This document shows positions 18,209 through 27,293 of a DNA stretch of 64,000 nt, one piece after another. Position 1 is the stretch's first letter. Every line of letters starts with the position of its first letter. Source of the DNA: Flavisolibacter nicotianae (GTDB taxonomy: Bacteria; Bacteroidota; Bacteroidia; Chitinophagales; Chitinophagaceae); NCBI RefSeq assembly GCF_003628535.1, contig NZ_RBCI01000001.1, positions 682,001 through 746,000 on the forward strand. The letters run 5' to 3'. The position numbers and the translations under genes were made by a program. The notes beneath the pieces are model-generated. The model was not told the origin of the DNA. It saw only the letters and a program-made list of their open reading frames with translations, and did no database searches.

Positions 18209-18968
18209 ATTTCTGTCGCAGGGCGGCAGCAATGCCCTGGTCTACCAATGGCTCCATCACTTTGTACCCGGCCAGGGTCGGGTGCACGCCATCGTGAGTC
18301 AGTTCGGTTTTCAGGCCGTTGCGGCTATCTGCCATCACGGCAAAATAATCCACGTACACCAGCTTGTTCTTCGCAGCGTAGGACCGGATCATGGCATTTA
18401 GCTTCACCACTTTTTCTGCGGGCTGTAAGCCGGGGCGCCACGGGAAATCGTAGGCCGGCAACACCGAGCACAGAACTGCTTTGATGCCATTGGCCTTTGC
18501 CAGTTCGGCCATCGACACCAGGTTGCCAAAGGTTTGCTCCAGGGTCATTGGACCCGTGTTCTGTGCAATGTCGTTAATGCCGGCCAGGATCACCACCACG
18601 GCCGGTTTTAGTTCGATCACATCGGGACGAAAACGCACCAGCATTTGCGGGGTGGTTTGCCCGCTGATCCCACGGTCGATATAACCTCTTGCAGCAAAGA
18701 AACTGCTGTCGGCATTCTTCCATCCTTCCGTGATGGAATTCCCCATGAAGACCACCCGTTTTTCACCTTTGGCCACCGGCGGCAGGGCGCTGTTTTCAGG
18801 CGCATATTTGGCGAGGTTTGCCCAGTCGTTGTGAAAACGCTCATCGGCTTTTTTTCTTCGTTCTTCCAGTTGTTCGGGAGTGGGTTGTGCCTGCTGCGAA
18901 AAGGCCTGGCCGCCGAGCAGCAAAGCAGCAAAAAAGGGAAGGGATTTCAGGAAACGATTTCTTTTCAT
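18207..18968 (-). CDS. SGNH/GDSL-family hydrolase, secreted
   Basis: A 253-residue protein with a signal peptide ending near GQAFSQ (about 25). SGNH blocks are present: catalytic Ser78 in GNSIT, GISG (block II), GIND (block III) and DGVHP near the C-terminus with the catalytic Asp and His. Members of this branch deacylate carbohydrates or lipids; substrate unknown. It shares a bidirectional terminator with the convergent barrel gene. Confidence 0.9.
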   Translation of the reverse strand: MKRNRFLKSLPFFAALLLGGQAFSQQAQPTPEQLEERRKKADERFHNDWANLAKYAPENSALPPVAKGEKRVVFMGNSITEGWKNADSSFFAARGYIDRGISGQTTPQMLVRFRPDVIELKPAVVVILAGINDIAQNTGPMTLEQTFGNLVSMAELAKANGIKAVLCSVLPAYDFPWRPGLQPAEKVVKLNAMIRSYAAKNKLVYVDYFAVMADSRNGLKTELTHDGVHPTLAGYKVMEPLVDQGIAAALRQK

Positions 18969-19274
18969 GGCAAACGTTTAAATGCCACTGCAACATCGCG
19001 ATGCAGAAAGCAGGAACGAATTTTTTTAAGGGTTCAAGATAGCGAATTTCCGGTCCGCTTCGTTGGTGGCGCAGAAGATACGCGAACACTTCCCTGCGGT
19101 GCACAAAAACAAAACGCCCCTGCCGTTCTCCCTGCAAAAGACACAGTTTGACAAAAGAATAATTTTCCGGTTCCGTTTGGAATCGTGTACCTTGTATAGC
19201 ATCTGCACATCCTCCCCTGATAACCACCGCCTGCTCTCCGGAAATGAATTTTTTTTACCACTAAAACTTCCATC
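18969..19274. other. Divergent intergenic region, no gene seen
   Basis: About 300 bases between the SGNH gene and the TPR gene, which diverge, so promoters for both must lie here. TTTG at about 19174-19180 and TACCTTGT near 19188 recall Bacteroidota promoter elements, but their spacing does not fit the consensus well. No convincing ORF or hairpin. Confidence 0.3.
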
Positions 19275-20057
19275 ATGAAAAGAAATCTGATTTCCGTTCC
19301 GGCTTTGCTGCTGTTCGCCTTTCTGACTACGGGCAGCTTTGCACAAAAACCTGTTGGCATGTCGGAAGGTTCCATGACATGGACAACGAAATCACAACAA
19401 GCCAAAAAGCTCACGGCCATGGGCATTGCGCACATCATGAACGTAGAAAGGGAACAGGCCTGGCAGGAATTCCAGGCAGCGATCGAAAACGATCCCAATT
19501 TCAGCGTAGCCCTTGCGTTTTTGGCCAACCTGTCGCAGGGTGAAACACGAAAAGCCTTTACGAAAAGAGCAATTGAAAGTGCCCAGAACAAGACCGAGGG
19601 CGAAAAGCTGTTTGCATCGCTGACCGATGAAAAAGCCACAGAGGAATCAAGAAGAGAAACCTGGAGCAAGCTGCACGTGCTGTATCCGAACGACCGAGCC
19701 ATCGGCCACTTCTATGCCATTACACGGGCCACGCCGGACGAACGGTTTGCCGCCATGGATGAATACGTAAAAAAATACCCCGAAGAAGCCAGTATGTACA
19801 ACATGCTTGGCTATTATTACATGAACGATAAGAAAGACAATGCCACGGCAAAAACCTATTTTGAAAAATACATCCAGCTTCACCCCGACGGGCCCAACCC
19901 CTATGACTCGATGGGCGAATTTTACCTGAATAACGGCGATATGGAGAACGCAGAAAAATATTACAAAATGGCGCTGGAAAAATATCCGTTTATGTCCAGT
20001 TCACTGGAAGCGTTGCAAAAAATAGAGGCAGCGAAAAAGAAGACAGATAAAAATTAA
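19275..20057 (+). CDS. Secreted tetratricopeptide-repeat protein
   Basis: A 260-residue protein with a signal peptide ending near GSFAQ (about 23). At least two canonical TPR units are visible near the C-terminus (SMYNMLGYYYMNDKKDNATAKTYFEKYIQLHP and DSMGEFYLNNGDMENAEKYYKMALEKYP), with more degenerate helical repeats before them. Probably a periplasmic or outer-membrane-associated scaffold. A strong terminator follows 11 bases after the stop. Confidence 0.85.
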   Translation: MKRNLISVPALLLFAFLTTGSFAQKPVGMSEGSMTWTTKSQQAKKLTAMGIAHIMNVEREQAWQEFQAAIENDPNFSVALAFLANLSQGETRKAFTKRAIESAQNKTEGEKLFASLTDEKATEESRRETWSKLHVLYPNDRAIGHFYAITRATPDERFAAMDEYVKKYPEEASMYNMLGYYYMNDKKDNATAKTYFEKYIQLHPDGPNPYDSMGEFYLNNGDMENAEKYYKMALEKYPFMSSSLEALQKIEAAKKKTDKN

Positions 20058-20067
20058 TTCAAGCAAC

Positions 20068-20098
20068 AAAAAAGGCCGGTGGTGTACCGGCCTTTTTT
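20068..20098 (+). terminator. Rho-independent terminator after the TPR gene
   Basis: Stem AAAAAAGGCCGGT / ACCGGCCTTTTTT with a GGTGT loop. The symmetric A and T tracts could stop transcription in both directions, serving the S9 peptidase gene too. Confidence 0.9.
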
Positions 20099-20265
20099 GT
20101 TTAGGGAAAGACGATGCTTCAGACTAATTTTTAAAATGCAATTTATCCCAGGCGACTTCTATTACCTTATTCAAAGTTGATGTCAATTCTCTTACACCCT
20201 TCCGGGTTTTTGGTATCCATCGACATTTAGAACCTGCCGTTTCAACCGTCGGAAAACAACGGCCA

Positions 20266-22257
20266 TCACATCGCCGCCCCGTTCAAATATTTGTTGAACC
20301 ACCGGATGTGCCGCTCGTGCCGGTCCTTGATGTACGACGGCACCACGATGCCGTGGTTTTGCCCGGGATAGATCACCAGTTCCGTGGGCACGCCCAGCGA
20401 ACGCAAGGCCTGGTACATCTGTTCGGCACCGGCCACCGGCACGTTAAAATCGTTCTGGCTGGCCATGAAAAGTGTTGGCGTTTTAATGCGGTCGGCATGA
20501 AAGAACGGGTACGAAAGATCGATCCATTTTTGCGGGTTCTTCCACGGCGCACCCAGTTCCGTTTCGTACTGCGAGATGTATTGGTCGGTGCCGTACATCG
20601 TCAGTTGCAGGGAACTGCCTGCACCACTGATGGCCGCTTTAAAACGCGGATCGGAGGCAACGGTGTAATTGGTCGTAATTCCGCCATAACTCCACCCGGC
20701 AATGCCTAAACGGTTTTCGTCGGCAATGCCTTTTTCGATCAGGTAGTTGGCCGCACCAACAACGTCCTGCACTTCCTTATTGCCCCAATCGCCGTAAATG
20801 GCTTTGGTAAACTCGATACCGCGGCCGTTGCTGCCGCGATAGTTCACACCTGCCACGGCAAAACCGGCTGCGGCATACATCTGGCGGGTCATATCAAAAC
20901 CATAATTGTCCTGTCCCACGGGGCCGCCGTGGATGTACAATACCAGCGGGAGCTTTTGCCCTTTCGGTGCATTGGGCGGCAGGTAAAGCAGGCCGGAGAT
21001 CAACGCGCCGTCCTTGCTCTTCGATTGGAAACCTTGAACAGTGGCCAGTTTTACCTGCGCAAGAAATGAATCCTGCACATGCGTAAGGCGACGCGGCGCA
21101 CCGTTTTCAATGGCATATAATTCTGTCGGCAGTTGCGGCTCACTCAATGAAGCCACCCACGAGTTGGTGGATGGATTTGTTTCCAGCGAACCAAACGCAC
21201 GGTCGCCGGCAGAAATGTTTTTCCGCACGCCATCGGTTGCAAACGAAACAAGATTGACCTGGCGGTCGTCATCCATGAGCACCCAGATCGATTTGCCGTC
21301 TTTGGCCCAGCGCGGCTGGCGCACCGGCCTGTCTGCAGCCTGCGAAAGCAATTTGGGCTGGCCGCCCTCTTTGGAAAGAAGGGCCAAAATGGGCTGACCA
21401 TACATCGTGAATGCCTGGTTGCTGCTGCTTTGCAGGTAAGCGATCCATTTCCCGTCCGGGCTCCAAACGGGGCTGCCGTCTGCGCCTTCCCAGTTTGTGA
21501 GCTTGCGAGGCTGGGCACCGGCTTTGGCATCCATGACGTAAATGTCGGTATTGTCGTTCTTGTCGGGGTCCTGTGTGCGGTTGCTGACAAACGCAATCTG
21601 CGAACCATCCGGGCTGAAGGCTGCGTCGTTTTCGGAATAATTTCCCCTTGTCAGCGTGTCCAGCTTTTTGCTGTCAAGATCAAAAAGGTAAAGGTGCGAA
21701 TTGCGGTTGTCGAGATAACCCTGGTAATCCCGCTTGAACTGGTAGCGGTCGATCACGTAGGGCGTCCGCACCTTGGATTTGGCGGTATCGGAAAGATCTT
21801 TTTCCCGCAGGGTCAGCAAGATCTTTTTGGCATCGGGACTCCAATCGTAATCTTCCATATCGGCTTTGATATTGGTCAGCTTCCGGGCCTCGCCGCCGCG
21901 GCGGTCCATGATCCAGAGCTGCGAACCCTCTTCTTCTTTTTCTTCGCCGCTCTTGCGGGATGAAACAAAGGACAGGTAGCGCCCATCGGGACTCCATTTC
22001 GGGTTGGATTCGCCATTGGGACTGTTGGTCAGTTGAACGGTCTCTTTGCCGTCCCAGCTAACCATCCACACATCGGTGGTGCGGCGGTCCTTGGCGGTGT
22101 CGACGGAACTTAACACGTAGGCTACCCATTTGCCGTCGGGAGAAATTTGTGGACTGCTGATGTCCTTGAAGCGGTACACATCGGAAGGCTGCAAGGTGCG
22201 TTGCGCAACAGCCGAAAGGGCCGTGGAGGCCAGAAACAAAAGAGCAATATTCTTCAT
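20266..22257 (-). CDS. S9-family prolyl-oligopeptidase-like peptidase
   Basis: A 663-residue protein from the ATG at 22257 (signal peptide MKNIALLFLASTALSAVAQ). The first ~390 residues form a WD40/TolB-like propeller (ISPDGKWVAYV, WSPDGRYLSFVS, FSPDGSQIAFVS, WSPDGKWIAYL). The C-terminal alpha/beta hydrolase has nucleophile S523 in GWSYGG, an Asp in NDFNVP and His in NHGI. It probably trims peptides in the periplasm. A longer frame upstream to 22632 is not used: it has no export signal and runs through repeat-like DNA. Length and order are typical for acylaminoacyl-peptidase-like S9C members. Confidence 0.9.
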   Translation of the reverse strand: MKNIALLFLASTALSAVAQRTLQPSDVYRFKDISSPQISPDGKWVAYVLSSVDTAKDRRTTDVWMVSWDGKETVQLTNSPNGESNPKWSPDGRYLSFVSSRKSGEEKEEEGSQLWIMDRRGGEARKLTNIKADMEDYDWSPDAKKILLTLREKDLSDTAKSKVRTPYVIDRYQFKRDYQGYLDNRNSHLYLFDLDSKKLDTLTRGNYSENDAAFSPDGSQIAFVSNRTQDPDKNDNTDIYVMDAKAGAQPRKLTNWEGADGSPVWSPDGKWIAYLQSSSNQAFTMYGQPILALLSKEGGQPKLLSQAADRPVRQPRWAKDGKSIWVLMDDDRQVNLVSFATDGVRKNISAGDRAFGSLETNPSTNSWVASLSEPQLPTELYAIENGAPRRLTHVQDSFLAQVKLATVQGFQSKSKDGALISGLLYLPPNAPKGQKLPLVLYIHGGPVGQDNYGFDMTRQMYAAAGFAVAGVNYRGSNGRGIEFTKAIYGDWGNKEVQDVVGAANYLIEKGIADENRLGIAGWSYGGITTNYTVASDPRFKAAISGAGSSLQLTMYGTDQYISQYETELGAPWKNPQKWIDLSYPFFHADRIKTPTLFMASQNDFNVPVAGAEQMYQALRSLGVPTELVIYPGQNHGIVVPSYIKDRHERHIRWFNKYLNGAAM

Positions 22258-22293
22258 AATTAATAAGCGAGGATTAAAGATAGGGGGCAACCC

Positions 22294-22330
22294 TTGAATG
22301 TTTGACATTTGACGTTCAAAGTTGAGGGTT
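22294..22330. repeat. Weak heptad repeat (TTTGACA/TTTGACG words)
   Basis: AATGTTTGACATTTGACGTTCAAAGTTGAGG contains related words at 6-8 base spacing upstream of the S9 peptidase gene. Shorter and less regular than the other copies. Confidence 0.35.
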
Positions 22331-22638
22331 GGAGAAGCGTTCGCGTTTGGCATTTCGCATTTAAAGCAGCCGCCGGCAACTTGTGCAAATGTGTTAGTGC
22401 AAGTCCTGGTGCACGTATTCAAGGCTTTGGTGTCTTTGCACACTGACACACCGCCGGCAATAAACACGGAAGCCTCCGGCTTCACCTGAAAAGAAATAAT
22501 CTCCTTACCTGGCAGTCGTTTGCTAGAGAGGTTCATCCAAATCTTAGCCAGTAAAAATGCACGCCTGTTGCAGCCAGGCTGCCAAGAAAAAAGAGAGAGG
22601 CGCATGGAGGATCGTCGAACATCAAAACCCAAACGGTT

Positions 22639-22845
22639 TTAATACTTGAACTGCCGCGTATCAATATGGAACAGCGAATACAGCGGGCAGCGGCCCGTCA
22701 CCGCTGTTAGGCCAAAAACGATGGCAACGGCAAGCAGCAGGTAATTGAGCGGGGAAGAAATGTCTTTGGTAAAAAACAGGATCACCAGCACTACTGCGAG
22801 TACAAAGCGAATGAAACGGTCGCCAACAGCCATGTTCTTTTTCAT
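22639..22845 (-). CDS. DUF2892 (YgaP-like) small membrane protein
   Basis: A 68-residue protein from the ATG at 22845. The pattern VGDRFIRFVLAVVLVILFF ... LNYLLLAVAIVFGLTAVTGRCPLYSLF is typical of DUF2892: two membrane helices and the conserved T-x-x-C-P-x-Y/L motif after the second helix. Function unknown. Confidence 0.85.
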   Translation of the reverse strand: MKKNMAVGDRFIRFVLAVVLVILFFTKDISSPLNYLLLAVAIVFGLTAVTGRCPLYSLFHIDTRQFKY

Positions 22846-22970
22846 AAAGAAGCTTTTTGGCGAAGCTATTTTCCCGCCGAAAAAAAGAGCATGATTTTGC
22901 TCAGCCGGCTGCAAGAGTAAAATTTGGTTTACATTTAATTGCTCCTGCATCTATCAATCAAACCACGCTT

Positions 22971-24203
22971 ATGCTTACCACGCTGATCAAACTCCGGACG
23001 GAGCCGAATGTAGCCACGCCTGCACTACCACGAACACAGTACCGGATCAACTCCATTGACCTCCTCCGCGGGTTGGTCATGATCATCATGGCGCTGGATC
23101 ATGTGCGGGATTTCACGCACCGCGAAGCGATGATCGACGACCCGCTCAACTTTGCCACCACCACGCCCCTTTTGTTTTTCACGCGGTGGATCACGCATTT
23201 TTGTGCGCCGGTTTTTGTGTTCCTGGCCGGCACATCGGGCTTTCTGCAAAGCCTGCGCAAATCCACCAAAGAGCTTTCCCTCTTTCTCATCAAACGGGGA
23301 CTGTGGCTGGTGTTGCTGGAGGTCACACTGATCACTTTTGCAATTACGTTTGATGTTCACTGGGGCATCCTGGGTTTGCAAACCATCTGGGCCATCGGCA
23401 TTAGCATGGTGTTTTTGGGCCTGGCCGTTTGGTTGCCCTTCAAAGCCATTCTTGCGTTGGGATTGCTGATTGTGCTGGGGCACAACAGTCTTGATTTTTA
23501 CGAAGCGGGTCACAAAGGCGGCTATTCTGTTTTTTACTCGCTCCTGCACCGGCAGGGATTCTTCCCGCTTTGGGACAACCATGGCCTGCTCATTCTTTAC
23601 CCGTTTCTTTCGTGGACAGGACTGATGCTGCTGGGGTATTGCTTTGGCAAAATCTTTACGCTGTATGAAGGCGTGCAGCGCAGAAAAGTGTTGACGGCCA
23701 TTGGGCTTGGCGTGATCGCATTTTTTATTGCGTTGCGGGCCACCAACACCTATGGCGATCCTTCGCACTGGTCCACACAAAAAAATTCACTATTCACCGT
23801 TCTATCGTTTATCAATACCACCAAGTACCCACCGTCGCTCCTGTACATGTGCATGACCATCGGGCCGGCCATCCTGTTTCTGGCCTGGATGAACAACTTT
23901 AAAAACGGCCTCTCCAGGATCATCACGGTCTACGGCCGGGTGCCGTTCTTTTACTACGTTCTGCACTTTTACCTGATACACGCTGTTGCGCTGGTGCTTT
24001 CTCTCCTTCGCGGGCACAGCTTTGCCGCGGGGGCGGCAGGCGCACCAAACATTCCCTTCAAGTTTGTTTTTCCCGGCGAAGGGGTTTCGCTGGGAGTGAC
24101 CTACCTGATCTGGCTGGGCGTGGTGGTGGTTCTTTATCCTTTGTGTAAACGGTTCAGCGATTACAAGCAAACGCACCGGCAGTGGTGGCTGAGTTATTTG
24201 TAA
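22971..24203 (+). CDS. DUF1624/heparan-alpha-glucosaminide acetyltransferase-like membrane protein
   Basis: A 410-residue polytopic membrane protein from the ATG at 22971; the longer frame from 22857 would overlap the divergent gene's upstream region. R-x-x-S-I-D-x-L-R-G (RINSIDLLRG), then ALDHVRDF, are the signature of the acyltransferase-like DUF1624 family, with about ten predicted membrane segments. Members transfer acetyl groups across the membrane to sugars; the acceptor here is unknown. Confidence 0.85.
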   Translation: MLTTLIKLRTEPNVATPALPRTQYRINSIDLLRGLVMIIMALDHVRDFTHREAMIDDPLNFATTTPLLFFTRWITHFCAPVFVFLAGTSGFLQSLRKSTKELSLFLIKRGLWLVLLEVTLITFAITFDVHWGILGLQTIWAIGISMVFLGLAVWLPFKAILALGLLIVLGHNSLDFYEAGHKGGYSVFYSLLHRQGFFPLWDNHGLLILYPFLSWTGLMLLGYCFGKIFTLYEGVQRRKVLTAIGLGVIAFFIALRATNTYGDPSHWSTQKNSLFTVLSFINTTKYPPSLLYMCMTIGPAILFLAWMNNFKNGLSRIITVYGRVPFFYYVLHFYLIHAVALVLSLLRGHSFAAGAAGAPNIPFKFVFPGEGVSLGVTYLIWLGVVVVLYPLCKRFSDYKQTHRQWWLSYL

Positions 24204-24216
24204 GGAAATGGCCGCC

Positions 24217-24250
24217 AGATCCCCTGAGGTTTTTAAAACCACCGGGGTCT
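24217..24250. repeat. Imperfect palindrome before the D-aminoacylase gene
   Basis: AGATCCCCTGAGGTTTT pairs imperfectly with AAAACCACCGGGGTCT. It lies in the 70-base gap between two same-strand genes. A different perfect palindrome lies on the other side of the next gene (25887-25915). Confidence 0.55.
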
Positions 24251-24273
24251 GGCGGAGATCCTTAATTTTAGGC

Positions 24274-25863
24274 ATGCGGTATTGTGTTCTTACGCTTCTT
24301 ATCTTTTTATTTTCTCCCTGTCTGCACGCACAAACAACAGCAGACATCCTGATCAAAAACGGCCGGATCCTCGACGGCAGCGGCAACTCCTGGTTCCGCG
24401 GCGACGTGGCAGTAAAAGACGGAAAGATTTTTAAAATCGGTCACTTGCAAAACCTGCCGGCAACAAAAGTCATTGATGCAAGCGGACTGCTGGTTGCTCC
24501 CGGCTTTATCGACGTGCACACCCACATTGAAGGTGACGAGGTGAAAAATCCGACCGCCGACAATTTTCTTTACGATGGCGTGACCACTGTTGTCACCGGC
24601 AACTGTGGTTCCTCGCACACCGCCATCAAAGCCTATTTGCAAAGCCTCGATTCTTTGCGGCTTTCCATCAATGTGGCCACGCTTGTGGGGCACAACGATG
24701 TGCGCAAGGCCGTGATGGGCACGGCCAACCGCAAGCCCACCGAAGATGAAATGCAACGCATGGAAGGCCTTGTGGACATGGCCATGCGGGACGGCGCGGT
24801 AGGCCTCAGCACAGGGCTCATTTACATACCCGGCACCTATGCGTCCACCGAAGAAGTCTTACGACTGGCAAAGGTAGCAGCCCGGTATCACGGTGTCTAC
24901 ACATCGCACATGCGGGACGAAGGCGACAGTGTAACACAAGCCATTGAAGAAGCCCTGTACATTGGAAAAGAAGCCGGGATGCCCGTGGAGATCTCGCATT
25001 TCAAACTGAGCGGCCAGCAGAACTGGGGACGCAGCCGCGAAACGGTGCCGATGATCATCCGGGCACGGGAACAGGGCATTGACGTCACCATTGACCAGTA
25101 TCCCTACACGGCCAGCAGCACAGGCCTCAGCACCTTGTTGCCCGACGAAATTTTGGCCGATGGCCAGGACTCCATCAAAGCACGCCTGCAGCGGCCGGAG
25201 GTTCGCCGTTACGTGACGGCTTACATGCTGGCCAAACTCAAAAAGCGCAAGCTGAAACATTTCAGCTATCCTGTGGTGGCCTATTACAAGGCCGACACAA
25301 CCCTCAACGGAAAAAGCATTGAGCAGGCAAACCTTCTGCTGAAGCGTAAGCATAAGGCAAAACTGGAAACAGAAACCGTCATGGATATGATGAGCAACGG
25401 CGGCGCCTCCATGGTGTTTCATGGCATGAGCGAAGAGGACATCCGGCGCATTATGCAATATCCCTTCAACATGTTTGCCTCCGATGCGTCCATCCGCGTG
25501 TTTAACCAGGGGTCGCCGCACCCGAGAGGCTATGGCACCAATGCACGGGTGCTGGGTCGCTATGTACGCGAACAGCATGTGCTTGCACTCGAAGAAGCCA
25601 TTCGCCGCATGACCTCCCTGCCCGCCCAGCGATTTGGCCTGCGGGACAGGGGACTGCTGCGGGAAGGGTTTGCAGCCGACCTTGTTGTATTTGATGAAAA
25701 CGAAGTGACGGACCTCTCGACCTACACACAACCACATGCCTATTCAAAAGGCTTCCGCTATGTGCTGGTCAACGGGAAAGTAACCATTGCCGAAGGCAGG
25801 CATACGGGTGAGCGGAGCGGGATGACCCTGCGACACGAAAGAGAAGCGGAAAGGGTTTTATAA
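24274..25863 (+). CDS. D-aminoacylase (N-acyl-D-amino-acid deacylase), amidohydrolase family
   Basis: A 529-residue enzyme from the ATG at 24274, which gives a signal peptide ending at LHAQ (20). Amidohydrolase landmarks: H82-T-H84 (IDVHTH), conserved C111 in TGNCG, SHMRDEGDS, EISHFKLSG, and DASIRVFNQGSPHPRGYGTNARVLGRY near the C-terminus. It hydrolyses N-acyl-D-amino acids or related N-acyl bonds, here outside the cytoplasm. Upstream codons to 24208 lie in a palindrome and are not used. Confidence 0.92.
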   Translation: MRYCVLTLLIFLFSPCLHAQTTADILIKNGRILDGSGNSWFRGDVAVKDGKIFKIGHLQNLPATKVIDASGLLVAPGFIDVHTHIEGDEVKNPTADNFLYDGVTTVVTGNCGSSHTAIKAYLQSLDSLRLSINVATLVGHNDVRKAVMGTANRKPTEDEMQRMEGLVDMAMRDGAVGLSTGLIYIPGTYASTEEVLRLAKVAARYHGVYTSHMRDEGDSVTQAIEEALYIGKEAGMPVEISHFKLSGQQNWGRSRETVPMIIRAREQGIDVTIDQYPYTASSTGLSTLLPDEILADGQDSIKARLQRPEVRRYVTAYMLAKLKKRKLKHFSYPVVAYYKADTTLNGKSIEQANLLLKRKHKAKLETETVMDMMSNGGASMVFHGMSEEDIRRIMQYPFNMFASDASIRVFNQGSPHPRGYGTNARVLGRYVREQHVLALEEAIRRMTSLPAQRFGLRDRGLLREGFAADLVVFDENEVTDLSTYTQPHAYSKGFRYVLVNGKVTIAEGRHTGERSGMTLRHEREAERVL

Positions 25864-25886
25864 ATTTTTCTTTACCGGCCATCTCC

Positions 25887-25915
25887 ACCGAACAGGTCTT
25901 CGAGACCTGTTCGGT
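25887..25915. repeat. Perfect 13-bp-stem palindrome after the D-aminoacylase gene
   Basis: ACCGAACAGGTCT, loop TCG, AGACCTGTTCGGT. There is no T tract, so it is a poor terminator; the sequence looks like one of the short palindromic intergenic repeats of this genome. It lies between convergent genes. Confidence 0.65.
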
Positions 25916-25943
25916 CTGATTTGTTGGATTTGGCTTCGGTCTG

Positions 25944-26675
25944 CTACATCACCTGCTTCAAAATTTCGCGGTGACTGCGCTCGACCAGGGGCTTGAATTT
26001 TTCGTACCAGGCCTGCCATGCTTCCTGGTGCATGCTGCCGGTAAGCGAAGCCTCGTAGTCCATCAGGCTGTCGAAGCCTTCTTCGAAAATGAGACGGTAG
26101 GCATCGCCAGTAAAATCGGTGAAGACCCTTGCCTGTTGCGCTTCGGGCATCAGCTTTTGCTGCACGGCTTCGTCGAGCAATTTCTTGGCGGCCCTGTACT
26201 GGCCAAACTTTAACTGGAAAATGTCGCGAACCAGGTAAGTTGTCCGCGAATTGACGGCCGCCTGTTTGGCCCCCAGTTGCTTCAGCAGAACGTCAGTCAT
26301 CATGTAAATATTGGCTTCCTGCACCAGCCCGTTTTTGAGCTGGTAGGTAATGCACATCGGGACGCTGATTTCTTTGCCTGTGGCGGGAATGCCTTCGATC
26401 TCGCCAATGTGTTTTCCTTTGATGACCGCTTCCACCACGGCCTTGTCTTCGGTGACGACCGCATTGGTCATGTCGGCTTTGGCATCGAAGGCCACATGGT
26501 AGAAATAGTGGAGCATGGCTCCCACCTCGGCCCGGCCCCGGTAGGTTTCGCCGGTACTGATGTTGCGGAACACGGCGTCTTCGGCAATGTACTTGACGTC
26601 ATGGGTTTGAAAATAAGCGTGCAGGTTTTGCTGTGCCAGCAACAGGGCATCGCTCTTCTGGATGGTTTCTTCCAT
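25944..26675 (-). CDS. SnoaL-like and NIPSNAP-like domain fusion
   Basis: A 243-residue soluble protein. Residues 1-128 look like a SnoaL/NTF2 fold (QQNLHAYFQTHDVKYIAEDAVFRNISTGETYRGRAEV, ADMTNAVVTEDKAVVEA, PMCITYQLKNGLVQEANIY). Residues 140-243 (TTYLVRDIFQLKFGQYRAAKKLLDEA ... EASLTGSMHQEAWQAWYEKFKPLV) resemble a NIPSNAP/dimeric alpha-beta-barrel stress protein. Both folds are small-molecule binders; no substrate visible. Domain calls rest on pattern recognition. Confidence 0.65.
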   Translation of the reverse strand: MEETIQKSDALLLAQQNLHAYFQTHDVKYIAEDAVFRNISTGETYRGRAEVGAMLHYFYHVAFDAKADMTNAVVTEDKAVVEAVIKGKHIGEIEGIPATGKEISVPMCITYQLKNGLVQEANIYMMTDVLLKQLGAKQAAVNSRTTYLVRDIFQLKFGQYRAAKKLLDEAVQQKLMPEAQQARVFTDFTGDAYRLIFEEGFDSLMDYEASLTGSMHQEAWQAWYEKFKPLVERSHREILKQVM

Positions 26676-26875
26676 AATTCAAAATTTTGTTGGTGAATGT
26701 TTGGGTCTTCAGGGCCACGCAGTCAGGGGATACAGAGAAGAAAGGCGCTGTTTAAAGATAGGTAATTCCGCAACAGCAACGAATGCAGCGAGCCTGCAGG
26801 GCTGTGCGTTTTTTGGATTGGAATAGCCGCGGAAAAAGGGAAAGGTTGCATGCTGTATTGCGGGCCGACCGCAAC

Positions 26876-26921
26876 AAAAAGGCGTGCCGCCACAGGCTTT
26901 AAGAACCTGCGGAGACACGCC
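26876..26921 (-). terminator. Rho-independent terminator of the lysine-rich protein gene
   Basis: Read on the minus strand, GGCGTGTCTCCGCAGG pairs with CCTGTGGCGGCACGCC across a short loop and is followed by five T residues, 19 bases after the stop at 26940. Confidence 0.85.
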
Positions 26922-26939
26922 GTTGTATGCGAAAAACGC

Positions 26940-27293
26940 TTACTGCTTGTTACGGGCTTTCAGGGCCGACTCGCTGACATAGATATGCTTGCCATGGCCA
27001 TTCACCCAGTAATACTTGTTGCCGTCGTCGACATAGATGGTTTGCCCTTCAGGGCCTACCCACTGATCCGATTTTTTATCGGTAACATGGGCCGCGCCTT
27101 TGGAGGTCACTTCGGCTGTTTTATTGCCCACGGCCTTGGCCCCTTTCTTAGTGCCGTGCCAGGCTTTGCTAGCCCCTTTTTTTGTACCGCTCCATGCTTT
27201 TTTTGCACCTTTTTCCACTTTACTGTCCTGTGAAAAAGCAGGCGCCGAAAGCCCCAGCAGTGCGATAAAAGCCAATCCAACTACTTTTTTCAT
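26940..27293 (-). CDS. Secreted lysine-rich repeat protein of unknown function
   Basis: A 117-residue protein with a signal peptide ending near PAFSQ (about 22). Residues 28-70 hold degenerate repeats of the type KKAWSGTKKGASKAWHGTKKGAKAVGNK, very basic and alanine/glycine-rich. The end (WVGPEGQTIYVDDGNKYYWVNGHGKHIYV) looks like a small beta hairpin pair. No family recognised; the repeats suggest binding of a polyanion such as nucleic acid or LPS. Its own terminator follows. Confidence 0.75.
   Translation of the reverse strand: MKKVVGLAFIALLGLSAPAFSQDSKVEKGAKKAWSGTKKGASKAWHGTKKGAKAVGNKTAEVTSKGAAHVTDKKSDQWVGPEGQTIYVDDGNKYYWVNGHGKHIYVSESALKARNKQ

Noticed and set aside
22258-22632. N-terminal extension of the S9 peptidase
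   Set aside because: The extra 125 codons have no export signal, and the next ATG gives a clear signal peptide.
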